Source: Virgibacillus_O xinjiangensis
Lineage (GTDB): Bacteria; Bacillota; Bacilli; Bacillales; Amphibacillaceae
NCBI RefSeq assembly: GCF_042643145.1
Contig: NZ_JBHRSA010000013.1
Span: forward strand, 1-64,000
Length of the DNA stretch: 64,000 bases
Direction of reading: 5' to 3'
Below the pieces are notes generated by a model, which saw nothing but the letters and a program-made list of their open reading frames with translations, was not told where the DNA came from and did no database searches. The translations under genes and the position numbers were made by a program. Of the stretch, positions 43,677 through 52,769 are shown piece after piece (the stretch's first letter is position 1; the number at the start of each line of letters is the position of its first letter).

Positions 43677-43801
43677 GAACTTCTCCTCCTTTATGTAATT
43701 TTTATAATTTTATTATAAGTTTGAATTAGGCATAAAAAAAATATATAATTTCTATGACCAGACATAGAAATTTTCTATTTCTCGTGGAGGTGGCAATAGA
43801 G

Positions 43802-44671
43802 ATGAATTATCATGATTGGGAGATGCTGGACATTTTAAAGTCCACGGAGAACATCACAAAGGCATCACAGCTCCTGTTCGTCTCCCAACCCACTGTGACG
43901 TCGCGGATACAGAAACTGGAAGAGCATTATGGCGTGAAACTCATCCTGAGAAAACAGAAAGGGATCACCTTCACGCCCGAAGGCGAGCAATTGGCAAAGC
44001 ATGCGACAAAGATGCTCCATGCCCAACGGAGGATCGAGGAACAAATGGACAATATGAAATCACAGGTCTCCGGCACTCTCCGGGTGGGGGTTTCCAACTT
44101 CTTTGCCCTCAACAAGATGCCGAAGCTCCTCCGCCTGTTCAAGCAAGAGTACCCGAACGTGGAGTTCCAAGTAGTGACAGGCTGGAGTAGCGAGGTTCAC
44201 CGCCTGATTCTCAATCATGATGTACATATCAGTTTCATCAAAGGGGATTACACATGGAGAGAGAAGAAAGAACTGCTCTATGAAGAAGAAATCTGTGTCG
44301 CCGCCCCCTGGGAGTTTGAGTGGCAAGACCTGCCGGAAGCGCCCCGGATCGATTACTACACGGATGAGAAAATGAAAGACATCGTCGACGCTTGGTGGTA
44401 CAGCAATTACAGCCAACGCCCCAATATCAATATTCAGGTGAACCAGGTGGAAACATGTAAAGAAATGGTCGTGAACGGGCTAGGCTATGCCATTCTCGCC
44501 AACCTGGTGGTGCGGGATTATCCAGACCTTTCCATCAAGCCCTTGCTTGACACTGCAGGCAGGCCGATTACCAGAAAGACATGGATGTACTATCTCGAAG
44601 ACTCCTTGGAAATGAACATCGTACGGGCTTTCGTCCAGTTCATCAGGGAGTTGGATGTGAAGGCATTGTAG
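43802..44671 (+). CDS. LysR-family transcriptional regulator
   Basis: 289 residues from the ATG at 43802, preceded by GTGGAGGTGG; an earlier frame start has no site. N-terminal helix-turn-helix (NITKASQLLFVSQPTVTSRI), then a type II binding-protein-like effector domain (from about 90). It is divergent from the methylcitrate operon across a 125-bp gap and is its likely activator, perhaps responding to 2-methylcitrate (inference). Confidence 0.9.
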   Translation: MNYHDWEMLDILKSTENITKASQLLFVSQPTVTSRIQKLEEHYGVKLILRKQKGITFTPEGEQLAKHATKMLHAQRRIEEQMDNMKSQVSGTLRVGVSNFFALNKMPKLLRLFKQEYPNVEFQVVTGWSSEVHRLILNHDVHISFIKGDYTWREKKELLYEEEICVAAPWEFEWQDLPEAPRIDYYTDEKMKDIVDAWWYSNYSQRPNINIQVNQVETCKEMVVNGLGYAILANLVVRDYPDLSIKPLLDTAGRPITRKTWMYYLEDSLEMNIVRAFVQFIRELDVKAL

Positions 44672-44747
44672 GGATGGGTTATACCTATGGATGGAGGAGT
44701 TAGGAAGTAGTCCTTTTTATGATGGTTAACCCGTTGATTAGAGCATA

Positions 44748-44782
44748 AGAAAAACCCATCCTGAATGAAATTCAAGATGGGT
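44748..44782 (-). terminator. Terminator of the SDR gene
   Basis: On the minus strand ACCCATCTTGAAT / ATTCAGGATGGGT followed by TTTTCTT. Confidence 0.8.
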
Positions 44783-44801
44783 CCTTATGGTCAGTCTTCT
44801 A

Positions 44802-45539
44802 TTATTGTGCTGTATATCCACCATCAATGACCATGGAATTTCCGGTCATGAAGGAAGAATCATCGCTGGCCATGAAGAGTACGGCTTTGGCCATTTCTTC
44901 TGGCTGGCCCAGACGCTTCATTGGTGTGGCATTCGTCAAGAATTCTCTGTCGGTTTCCCCTAGGATTGGCGTTTCGATAAATCCTGGGCATAACGCATTC
45001 ACCCGAATGTTGCGCTCTGCATATTCCAAGCCAAGTGAACGGGTCAAGTTGATCACACCTGCTTTGGCGGCATTATATGCTGCACTTCCAGGAGATCCGA
45101 CCCAGCCATACATGGAAGCTGTATTGACGATGACCCCGCTTCCAGCTTTCAAGAATTCTTTGATGGCCGCTTGGGCTACCAAGAACACGCCATCCAAATC
45201 AACCTCTACCGTCTTTCTCCATTCTGCATAGGTCAATTCTTCTGTCGGTTTCACCGCACCGATTCCGGCGTTATTGAATAAAACATCCACTTTTCCAAAC
45301 GTAGATAAGGTGGTAGAAAATATATTTTGCACTTCTTGTTCACTCGTTACATCTGCTTTTACGAACAGGGCTTCTGTTCCTTGGGATTTCAGTTCTTTTT
45401 CGATGGCAGCGCCTTTTTCCTCGTTCATATCTATCAATACCAGTTTTGCTCCTTCAGCTGCGAACAAGCGTGCCGTTGCAGCACCGATACCAGATACTCC
45501 ACCTGTGATGACTGCTACTTTATCCTGCAATTTTCCCAT
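44802..45539 (-). CDS. Short-chain dehydrogenase/reductase
   Basis: 245 residues, classical SDR. Cofactor motif TGGVSGIGAATA (12-23), Asp in IDMNEE suggesting NAD(H), NNAG, catalytic Ser in NTASMYG and Y-x3-K in YNAAKAGV. The substrate is unknown; the general likeness is to the glucose-1-dehydrogenase/3-oxoacyl-reductase branch. It is divergent from a TetR regulator with palindromes between them, so the two form a small regulated unit. Confidence 0.88.
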   Translation of the reverse strand: MGKLQDKVAVITGGVSGIGAATARLFAAEGAKLVLIDMNEEKGAAIEKELKSQGTEALFVKADVTSEQEVQNIFSTTLSTFGKVDVLFNNAGIGAVKPTEELTYAEWRKTVEVDLDGVFLVAQAAIKEFLKAGSGVIVNTASMYGWVGSPGSAAYNAAKAGVINLTRSLGLEYAERNIRVNALCPGFIETPILGETDREFLTNATPMKRLGQPEEMAKAVLFMASDDSSFMTGNSMVIDGGYTAQ

Positions 45540-45612
45540 TTATGATACCCCCTGTTATAATATATACGAACATCTACTCATGTAAAAAGGCTTACATCCT
45601 TATAATAGTATC

Positions 45613-45677
45613 TGGTTGGATAGAGTCCAACCAACAATAGTTTTACGAACGTCCAGTTGATAGACACATCCGGACGT
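45613..45677. promoter_or_regulatory. Operator palindromes between SDR and TetR genes
   Basis: A perfect dyad TGGTTGGA-N5-TCCAACCA at 45613-45633 and a second inverted repeat ACGTCC-N17-GGACGT at 45649-45677. The first has the size and symmetry expected for a TetR-family site. Confidence 0.5.
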
Positions 45678-45733
45678 ACTGTCCATGTACTATACATACA
45701 ATAAAGAATTGAACAAGATTGGGGGATACTCTG

Positions 45734-46333
45734 ATGGAAGAGCAGCTTTCCACTCCACGCAAAGATAGAACAAAAGAACATTTCCAGCAGGCACTGGTCG
45801 ACTTGATCAAAGAAAAAGGGTTCCTTGCCGTCACGGTCAAAGATATTGTGCAATATTCCAGATACAACCGCAGTACATTCTATATCCATTATCATGATAA
45901 ATTCCATTTAGCCGATGACCTTCTCCACACCAAACTTCAAGGACTGGAGGAAGCTGTCGGAATACCGTACCAGTCGGACCGATATATCCATACCGTTGAC
46001 CTGAATGCAAGGTCTTTTGGGATTATCACCTATATCCATGAAAACCGTAAATTTTTCGACCTGATCAACTATCCAGATACCATCCCTGGCATACATACCG
46101 AATTCCCACAGACCATCTTGAAAATCTACCAGGAAAAATTCCAATTCCATACGGTCAACAATACACCCGTCGATATGGATTATTTTACCCGCTACACTGC
46201 CTATGGATTTTATGGCCTCTTAACCAATTGGATCAACACGAACTTCGAAGCATCACCGGAGGAATTTATCAAAGAACTGATCAAGCTCTCGCGAACACAT
46301 ATTGAATCTGTCCGGTATACGGGGGAGATATGA
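45734..46333 (+). CDS. TetR-family transcriptional regulator
   Basis: 199 residues from the ATG at 45734, six bases after GGGGGAT. The helix-turn-helix lies at about 15-60 (ALVDLIKEKGFLAVTVKDIV, then YSRYNRSTFYIHYHDK), followed by an all-helical ligand-binding region with the TetR_C-like ending common in Firmicutes. It likely represses the divergent SDR gene and itself. The ligand is unknown. Confidence 0.9.
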   Translation: MEEQLSTPRKDRTKEHFQQALVDLIKEKGFLAVTVKDIVQYSRYNRSTFYIHYHDKFHLADDLLHTKLQGLEEAVGIPYQSDRYIHTVDLNARSFGIITYIHENRKFFDLINYPDTIPGIHTEFPQTILKIYQEKFQFHTVNNTPVDMDYFTRYTAYGFYGLLTNWINTNFEASPEEFIKELIKLSRTHIESVRYTGEI

Positions 46334-46348
46334 ATGAATTGAGAAAAT

Positions 46349-46379
46349 CTTGGACAGGTGCAGATGTCCGAGTTTTTTT
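46349..46379 (+). terminator. Terminator of the TetR gene
   Basis: CTTGGACA…TGTCCGAG followed by seven T. Confidence 0.8.
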
Positions 46380-46727
46380 CATACGAACCAATCCATACCC
46401 CTTTACCCCTATGCTGATAAAGAAGAAATTGATGTTTCCCGTCTGTGAGCTTTGACAGAGCTACTCCAAGGCCCAGTTTGTTGCAGGATTTTCGGCCCCG
46501 TTCATTGTTTTATCATTTTCGACCTTATAAAGACTATTTGAATAATCCTCTCAAGAAGTCCTGCTGACGGTTTGGTTGAGGGGATTGTTCTATATATTCA
46601 TCTGTTTCACCTCTATAATTCCATACATATTACCAATTATTGTCAATAACCCCCTTTCATTTGCCTGATTTTGGTAGTAATATAATACTAGTTACTATTC
46701 AAATTTTTCTGAAAGGAGGTGTAACCC
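46380..46727. other. Intergenic region without a recognised gene
   Basis: About 350 bp. The left half (46400-46600) has the base composition of coding DNA but stop codons in all frames I translated, so it may be a decayed gene I cannot identify. The right end carries the ribosome site AAAGGAGGTG of the next gene. Confidence 0.4.
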
Positions 46728-47072
46728 TTGAATAGGACAACAGAGTTAGTTCTCGGTATTATCGGTGGATTAATAGGATTTGGTGGTGCTTTTTTGGCTT
46801 TATTTGTAGGGTCGGTCGATGAGGCAATAAATGGGACATCTGAACTTAATGGGTTAGGAACAAGTGCTTTTATTTTTAGCGCACTCGCTATAATAGGAGC
46901 CATACTAGTCAAATTCAAACCGAAATTAGGCGGATGGCTCATGTTAATCAGTGGTATTGCAATTCTGATTTCTATCAGTTTATTCGGCGTAGTACCCGCC
47001 CTATTTCTTATCCCGGCAGGTCTTATGGGAATTATAAGAAAATCCAATGGAAAAAAGGAAAAGGCTGCATAA
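46728..47072 (+). CDS. DUF4064-type small membrane protein
   Basis: 114 residues from a TTG start six bases after AAAGGAGGTG. Four predicted membrane helices with Gly-rich first helix (LVLGIIGGLIGFGGAFLAL), matching the DUF4064 layout common in Bacilli. Function unknown. It is followed 15 bp later by a lipoprotein gene, probably in the same operon. Confidence 0.75.
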   Translation: MNRTTELVLGIIGGLIGFGGAFLALFVGSVDEAINGTSELNGLGTSAFIFSALAIIGAILVKFKPKLGGWLMLISGIAILISISLFGVVPALFLIPAGLMGIIRKSNGKKEKAA

Positions 47073-47087
47073 AGAAGGGGAATGAAA

Positions 47088-47882
47088 ATGAAGAAATTTA
47101 TTATTATATTAACAGCTATTAGTTTAAGCATGTTTATTACAGCTTGTGGCTCAGAAGATATTGCGGGAGATACAAACTCTGATTCTCAATCAAATGAAGT
47201 AGATAGCAATACCAGTGAAGATAATAATACTAACCAAAATGAACAAGAAGAAGCCGAGTCTGAATCAGAGGCCGAGTTAGAAATTGTACAAACTACTGGC
47301 GGAACTTGGAAAGATTCTATTGACAGTGTTTGGGTTCATTCATCAGCAGTCTTCGAAAACACAGGTGATACTCCAGTTAAAATAGGAGAAACCCAGATGA
47401 ACTATAAAGATACGGATGGTGGAATATTAGGAACCTCTTCTATGATTTATTCAGTTCCTAGTGTGGTAGCTCCAGGCGAAAAAGCTTTCATTTCAGAAAC
47501 TACTATATTAGATGGAGTAAATGATGCCTCAGTATATGGTGAAACCACATATAATTTCAATTATGATATTACAGATGAAAAGTCCAACCTTCTTGAAGTG
47601 TCGGGTGTTAAAGGCACAGCAGGTGCTGATGAATACTCTACCCCTTACAAAGTAACGGGTGTAGTTAAGAACACAACTGAAGAAATGCAAGATGATATTC
47701 GAATAGCTGCAGCTTTATTTGCTGAAGATGGTACACTTCAAGGTGTATTAAAAGGTAGTGTGGATGTTGGAGTGAATCCTGGAAGTGAAGCTGGCTTTGA
47801 GCTGACCTATCCAGAAATACCTAGGGAAGATGCTAGTAATATTGAAACAGTAGAAGTAAAAGCATACGGTTGGAAATGGTAA
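47088..47882 (+). CDS. Lipoprotein with FxLYD-like domains
   Basis: 264 residues from the ATG at 47088, seven bases after AAGGGG. Signal peptide with lipobox SMFITACGS, an Asn/Ser/Glu-rich spacer (about 22-65), then two beta-rich domains. The first (VHSSAVFENTGDTPVKIGET) and second (YKVTGVVKNTTEEMQDDIRI) have the 'xVxNTT/ENTGD' pattern of FxLYD or DUF5067-type immunoglobulin-like domains. Anchored outside the membrane; function unknown. Likely operon with the preceding DUF4064 gene. Confidence 0.75.
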   Translation: MKKFIIILTAISLSMFITACGSEDIAGDTNSDSQSNEVDSNTSEDNNTNQNEQEEAESESEAELEIVQTTGGTWKDSIDSVWVHSSAVFENTGDTPVKIGETQMNYKDTDGGILGTSSMIYSVPSVVAPGEKAFISETTILDGVNDASVYGETTYNFNYDITDEKSNLLEVSGVKGTAGADEYSTPYKVTGVVKNTTEEMQDDIRIAAALFAEDGTLQGVLKGSVDVGVNPGSEAGFELTYPEIPREDASNIETVEVKAYGWKW

Positions 47883-47891
47883 TATTTGTCT

Positions 47892-47930
47892 AAAGAACTT
47901 CTCTAAAATATAGGGGGAGTTCTTTTTATT
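47892..47930 (+). terminator. Terminator of the DUF4064/lipoprotein operon
   Basis: AAAGAACTTCTC paired with GGGGGAGTTCTTT and a T-rich tail. Confidence 0.7.
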
Positions 47931-48140
47931 CTAGAACTCCCATTTAAAAAGGCGATAATTCCGGTAGATGGATGCCCTTGTGTTTATCAAGAATTATAAT
48001 TAGATAATTTCTTTCAGGTTAGAATGCTTTTGTTTGGAACAGCTCTATCCCCATGCCGTACTGATCAATAAAGCCACAAATGAAAAAGAGCACTTCATCT
48101 TTGACTCAAGAGAAGCGCCCCCATATTAATTATCACTATT

Positions 48141-49037
48141 TTAATACCACCAAACACATACCACCGTCAATTGCCCATCCTGCACCTCCGCATCAATGTT
48201 TCCGTTCATTTTTTCCATCAGGCTTTTAGCGATCGGCAACCCTAAGCCAGTTCCCTTCCCTGTCCGTGTCTGATCCGCTTTATAAAAGCGGTCGAACATA
48301 TGTGTGACATCTATTTCACTGGATGGATCCACTGAATTGCTGATCGTCAATTGGATCGAGGCCTCGGTTTTCTTCAGCCGGACGGCTACATCACCGGTGG
48401 AGTACCTCATCGCATTGACCACGAGATTTTCAATCACCCGTTTGGCAGCGGAAGGATCCACCATCAGGTCCCAGTCGTTTTCCGGAATATCGATGACAGG
48501 TTCTATATCCCTTTCATTGAATGCTTCGTAAAACCCGAACAGCACCTCCAAAACGAGCTCATTGAACGCTACCTGTTCCATTTTCAATGGGTAGTCTACC
48601 TGGTCGATGATCGACAGCTCGAAAAAGTCCTCCAACAACACCTTCAATCTTTCCGCACTGTTCTTGATGGTACCTATGTATTCCTTTTTCCTTTCGTCGC
48701 TGATTTCGTCTGCCTCCAGGAATTGGATATATCCCAATATCGAAGTCATGGGTGTACGGATATCATGGGATATATGAGAGATCGCCTGTTTCAACTCGTT
48801 TTCGGTGGACTGCTTTTCTGCTTTCGCCTGCTTCGTTTTGTCAATCTGATCATTTATTTCCTTGGCAAGTTTCTCAAAATCCCGATCATAATAGCTGACA
48901 TCGATTTTCTTCGCTGTCTCCTGTCCGTTCAGCCGCTGGAGCTCGCGGGCTGCTCTTTTTATTTCCCTTTTCAATAGAAAAAAGCGAGTGAGTACCACGA
49001 TAAAAGCTATTAGGATTATAATAGTGAAATACAACAT
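48141..49037 (-). CDS. Sensor histidine kinase of a bacitracin-type two-component system
   Basis: 298 residues. One clear membrane helix at the N-terminus (LYFTIIILIAFIVVLTRFF), a short linker, a HisKA domain with ISHDIRTPMTSILGY (His about 92) and a HATPase domain with ENLVVNAMRYS, DRFYKADQTR and GTGLGLPIAKS. There is no extracellular sensor loop, which fits 'intramembrane-sensing' kinases that read the state of a linked ABC transporter. It is encoded just downstream of the ABC permease gene. Confidence 0.9.
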   Translation of the reverse strand: MLYFTIIILIAFIVVLTRFFLLKREIKRAARELQRLNGQETAKKIDVSYYDRDFEKLAKEINDQIDKTKQAKAEKQSTENELKQAISHISHDIRTPMTSILGYIQFLEADEISDERKKEYIGTIKNSAERLKVLLEDFFELSIIDQVDYPLKMEQVAFNELVLEVLFGFYEAFNERDIEPVIDIPENDWDLMVDPSAAKRVIENLVVNAMRYSTGDVAVRLKKTEASIQLTISNSVDPSSEIDVTHMFDRFYKADQTRTGKGTGLGLPIAKSLMEKMNGNIDAEVQDGQLTVVCVWWY

Positions 49038-49058
49038 TCGGCCTCACCCGCTTTCTGT

Positions 49059-49808
49059 CTACTTGATTTCTTTCCGCTGGAAAATAACGCTTCCTACTGC
49101 ACCAAATGCCAGGAAGCTTATCACCGGAACCGCCACGAGGGTCCATATTTCTCCAGTGGCCAATTCATCGACAATACTGATGTTATGCACCAGTTTAAAA
49201 ATGGAATGACTCACAACCGGTTCGAAAAAAGGAAATTTGACTGCTAAAAGCTGCAAAGGATAATCAACGAAGATAAAAAACATCAGCAGAAATCCGATCG
49301 TTTTCCCACTATCGGTAAAAAGGATGGAAAAGATGGCCATGATGGAAGCAAAAGCTGCCCCATACAACATGATCAACCCAGTCGTCTGGAGGTAGAATGA
49401 CCATTCCGGCATGTCTTGAAAGCCGAAGAAGATGGCACTCACCGCCGTCATGAAAACCGGCAGAATCAGCGAGATGATCATGGCGCCAAACGAAAATACC
49501 ATCAGTTTGGCGATATAAATACGCAGCCTGCTGTTGCCGGAGGAAGCGATGCTTTTCATCGTGCCTCTGGAATATTCACTGGTAATGAAGAAACCCGCCA
49601 GGATGCTCGGCAAGAGTTTTACAATATTGCCATGGGCACCAAGGATATTATGCAAATAGTATTCATCCACTGGTGGCAGTCCCGGTCCGCCATTATCGAA
49701 TTCCAATAGAGGAAACAGGACAGATACTGCCATCAACAGGAGGATCAAGAACCGGAATGATCGCTCTTTCTTCAGCTTGTACCATTCTGCTTTCATCAAA
49801 TTACCCAT
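49059..49808 (-). CDS. ABC-2 type permease, bacitracin/lantibiotic-resistance family
   Basis: 249 residues from the ATG at 49808, which follows GGAGGTG. Six predicted membrane helices with the opening MKAEWYKLKKERSFR and ITSEYSRGTMKSIASSGNSR segments typical of BcrB/LanFEG-type permeases. It overlaps the ATPase gene by 8 bp. The pair probably exports or removes a peptide antibiotic or similar compound from the membrane. Confidence 0.87.
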   Translation of the reverse strand: MGNLMKAEWYKLKKERSFRFLILLLMAVSVLFPLLEFDNGGPGLPPVDEYYLHNILGAHGNIVKLLPSILAGFFITSEYSRGTMKSIASSGNSRLRIYIAKLMVFSFGAMIISLILPVFMTAVSAIFFGFQDMPEWSFYLQTTGLIMLYGAAFASIMAIFSILFTDSGKTIGFLLMFFIFVDYPLQLLAVKFPFFEPVVSHSIFKLVHNISIVDELATGEIWTLVAVPVISFLAFGAVGSVIFQRKEIK

Positions 49809-50724
49809 GCTGCACACCTCCAATGCGGTGGCTGAAGTATGACTCCAGGTCCTCTCCCATCGGCATGAACTCCTCAATCACCAATCCTTCATCCGTCAAC
49901 AGCTTGGAGATTTTCCTGGGCATGTCTACATAGGCAAACAGCTTGATGGCCCCGTCCGGCATCACTTCGTAGGCTTGTGTGGATAGTTTGTTCTCCATGA
50001 CGGTAGCAGCCCTATTCGGATTATCCACCTTAATATGCAGGTATTGCTGGCATTTTTCATTCAGTTCTTTGGCTGACAGCTGCTCCAGCAGTTCTCCGTG
50101 ATGGATGATGCCATAATCCGTCGCCAACAAATGAAGTTCACTCAAGATATGGCTGGAGATCAGCATGGTGATGCCATATTCTTGATTCAGCTTCTTCAGC
50201 AGCTCCCTTACCTCCACGACTCCCATTGGATCCAGCCCATTGATCGGCTCATCCAGAATCAGAAATTCAGGATCTCCCAATAAAGCTATCCCAAGACCCA
50301 AGCGTTGTTTCATCCCTAAGGAAAAATCCTTCGCTTTCTTTCGGCCTGTATCCTGTAAGCCTACCAATGCCAGCGTTTTTTCAATACATTCTTTCCCTGG
50401 TATTCCTTTCAAAAGCCGGTGTGCCTCTAAATTTTCCGCGGCTGTCATATGTGGGTATAATGCAGGGCCTTCAATGATCGTGCCGATTCGCTTTCTTGCC
50501 TCGATCACCTGTCGTTCATTGGTCTCCCCAAATAACTCGAAAGTCCCTGACGTCGGATAAGCAAGACCGGTGATCACCCGGATCAACGTGGATTTCCCTG
50601 CTCCATTCTGTCCGATAAAACCGTAAATGGATCCCTTTTTTATCGTGAGACCCACCTTATGAAGTGCCCATTTCCGATGATATTTTTTCGATAATTGGTT
50701 GGTTTTTAACACATACTCATTCAT
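49801..50724 (-). CDS. ABC transporter ATP-binding protein (BcrA-like)
   Basis: 307 residues. Walker A GQNGAGKST (about 39-47), signature FSLGMKQRLG, Walker B FLILDEPINGLDP and the H-loop SSHILSEL. The C-terminal 80 residues form the extra domain common in BcrA/NatA-type drug exporters. GGGAGGAAAA precedes the ATG. It is the first gene of an operon with the permease and kinase, behind a response-regulator gene and CTTAAG repeats. Confidence 0.92.
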   Translation of the reverse strand: MNEYVLKTNQLSKKYHRKWALHKVGLTIKKGSIYGFIGQNGAGKSTLIRVITGLAYPTSGTFELFGETNERQVIEARKRIGTIIEGPALYPHMTAAENLEAHRLLKGIPGKECIEKTLALVGLQDTGRKKAKDFSLGMKQRLGLGIALLGDPEFLILDEPINGLDPMGVVEVRELLKKLNQEYGITMLISSHILSELHLLATDYGIIHHGELLEQLSAKELNEKCQQYLHIKVDNPNRAATVMENKLSTQAYEVMPDGAIKLFAYVDMPRKISKLLTDEGLVIEEFMPMGEDLESYFSHRIGGVQHG

Positions 50725-50820
50725 CCTGGTTTTCCTCCCTACAAATTGTTGCTAGAGCACATGCCAAAGATACTTCCCTTTGGCCACTCTTCTACTATAA
50801 GAAGGAAACCATAAGAAAGT

Positions 50821-50849
50821 CTTAAGACAATTCTTAAGAAAACCTTAAG
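50821..50849. promoter_or_regulatory. CTTAAG direct repeats, putative response-regulator operator
   Basis: CTTAAG occurs at 50821, 50833 and 50844, 12 and 11 bp apart. The 11-12 bp phasing suits tandem OmpR-family dimers on one DNA face. On the minus strand a TATAGT -10-like box follows with no clear -35, as expected for an activated promoter of the ABC genes. Confidence 0.5.
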
Positions 50850-51534
50850 TTTTAAGCCGGTAGCCCATCCCCCAGATGGTTTCGATATATTCCTCATCGG
50901 GATGAGCCTTCGCGAGCTTGCTTCTGATATTGCTCATATGTACATTGATCGTGTTGTCATCCCCATAGAATGCCTCATTCCAGACACTCTCGAACAGATT
51001 GGCCTTCGTAAAAACCTTATGAGGGGAGGAAACCATCAAACGCATGATTTCATATTCGCGTGCCGTCAGTTTCAGCTCCTGTCCGTTCACTGTCACTGTT
51101 TTTGCGTCTGTATCCACCATGATGTCTTTATGACGAACTTGGTGAACGTTTGGCAGTCCAGCCCGATGGTACCTTCTGAGACAGGAATCAATCCTGGCAG
51201 ACACCTCTTCAATATCGAAAGGCTTGGTTATGTAGTCGTCCGCACCGGACCTCAAGGCATTGATTTTCGTTTGCGTCTCCAGCTTGGCGGAGATAATGAT
51301 GATGGGTATATCACTCTCTTCTGTCACCTTCTTCAGAATAACCTCCCCAGGCAAACCAGGAAGCATCAGATCGATCAGCACCATATCCCACTCCCGGTTG
51401 TCCAAATGGATCATCGCTTCTGTTCCGGAATAAGCCGGCTTCGGAGCATACCCATTCTTCTGGACAATGTTGCAAAGCAATCGATTGATATCCTCATCAT
51501 CTTCAATGATCAATATATTCACTGCATCCTTCAT
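50845..51534 (-). CDS. OmpR-family response regulator
   Basis: 229 residues from the ATG at 51534, eight bases after GAGGG; a longer frame start lacks spacing. Receiver domain with the acidic pocket (IIEDDED), phospho-acceptor Asp in MVLIDLMLPG, Thr/Ser in IIIISAK and Lys in YITKPFD, then a winged-helix DNA-binding domain (ELKLTAREYEIMRLM … TIWGMGYRLK). It pairs with the kinase at 48141 and probably controls the ABC exporter genes in between. Confidence 0.93.
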   Translation of the reverse strand: MKDAVNILIIEDDEDINRLLCNIVQKNGYAPKPAYSGTEAMIHLDNREWDMVLIDLMLPGLPGEVILKKVTEESDIPIIIISAKLETQTKINALRSGADDYITKPFDIEEVSARIDSCLRRYHRAGLPNVHQVRHKDIMVDTDAKTVTVNGQELKLTAREYEIMRLMVSSPHKVFTKANLFESVWNEAFYGDDNTINVHMSNIRSKLAKAHPDEEYIETIWGMGYRLKT

Positions 51535-51608
51535 TCCAATCACCCTCACTAACCATATCATTTATCGAAATGAATGGGTTGTCAAGGGTGGGAATGCTAG
51601 CGCGTAGC

Positions 51609-51658
51609 GAAAAAAAGCCTGACATAGAGCGGCTGTGATGCCTTGTATGTCAGGCCTT
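51609..51658 (-). terminator. Minus-strand terminator with no evident upstream gene
   Basis: Minus-strand GCCTGACAT…ATGTCAGGC followed by a run of T. No minus-strand gene lies between it and 51906, which is why it is noteworthy. Confidence 0.6.
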
Positions 51659-51906
51659 ATGGAACAATGATATTAATAATGCAAGTAAATGCATTCCCAG
51701 ATAGCAAGGGGTAATAACTTACAATGATGGCTTACTAGGACCAACATGCCGGTAGATTGGATCTTACCTGCAAATGAAGCAATCAAACCCGTGCTTAGAA
51801 AAAATTAAAACATTCTCTGGATATATATCAAGCCTATGCCTGCTGTTGGAGCAGGATGATATGATAGAATTTACAGAAAGAACATAAAAAATAAGGAGCT
51901 ATAAGG

Positions 51907-52677
51907 ATGCAGACTTCTACATTATATAAAAAGCTTTATCATATTGACTTGCGTGACGTAGATTTTAAAAAGAAATTGAGGATCAGCACATTATTCAGCT
52001 ATTTTCAGGAAATTGCCAGTCTTTCTGCGGCAAGTATAGGTGTAGGCATAGATGATATAGCCAAGAACTATGGTGTCGCCTGGATTCTCATGCGAATACG
52101 GGTAGAAGTAGTCCGAGTACCTGAATTAAACGAAGATATTACAATTGAAACATGGACACATGAACCTGGAAAGATGGAGTTCAAACGAGATTTCGTTGTG
52201 CGTGATCAGGAAGGAATCCCTATTGTCCGAGCAGTTTCTGCTTGGGTAATTATGGATTTGGTGGAGAGAAAAATAAAAAGAGCTTCCCATATCCCATTTG
52301 ACTATCCATCTGACATAATAGAACCTGCTATCGATTACAAACTGAAAAAACTAAAGCGTGGCGAGTCGATGGACACAGTGTATCAGAAAGTAATCGGCTA
52401 CAGTGATATTGACTTCAACGGCCATCTGAACAACTCAAGGTATGTAGATTTTATACTTGATTGTTTCCCTGTCAAAGATCATCAAACCCATGAAATAAAA
52501 GCGATTGAAGTAAACTTCAATCATGAGGCATTACCAGGGGAAACTATTAAATTGAAAAAAGGCATGTCAAATACCGATCCAAAGATAATGATTACGGAGG
52601 GGATTAATGAAGATAATCAAGAGGTAGTTTTTAGGGCTCAGTTGGAAACCAGAAGATTAAATGAAAATAAAGACTGA
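51907..52677 (+). CDS. Acyl-ACP thioesterase (FatA/FatB-like)
   Basis: 256 residues, two hotdog domains. The first (about 8-140) has LFSYFQEIASLSAASIG and GVAWILMRIRVEV, and EDITIETWTHEPGK. The second (about 150-250) has YSDIDFNGHLNNSRYVDFIL with the conserved Asn-x-His residues of the active site. It hydrolyses acyl-ACP to release fatty acid. AAGGAGC lies before the ATG. It is monocistronic. Confidence 0.88.
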   Translation: MQTSTLYKKLYHIDLRDVDFKKKLRISTLFSYFQEIASLSAASIGVGIDDIAKNYGVAWILMRIRVEVVRVPELNEDITIETWTHEPGKMEFKRDFVVRDQEGIPIVRAVSAWVIMDLVERKIKRASHIPFDYPSDIIEPAIDYKLKKLKRGESMDTVYQKVIGYSDIDFNGHLNNSRYVDFILDCFPVKDHQTHEIKAIEVNFNHEALPGETIKLKKGMSNTDPKIMITEGINEDNQEVVFRAQLETRRLNENKD

Positions 52678-52734
52678 CGATTCCCGTTTCTTTTAGATAC
52701 TTCCATTTTTTGAACCGTATTTTTAGGCTTTAGA

Positions 52735-52759
52735 AGGGTGGTGTGATGCACACCACCCT
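52735..52759. terminator. Hairpin between convergent genes
   Basis: A perfect 10-bp stem AGGGTGGTGT / ACACCACCCT with a 5-base loop but no T run on either strand. It lies between the convergent thioesterase and permease genes. Confidence 0.5.
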
Positions 52760-52769
52760 CCTGTGAATC

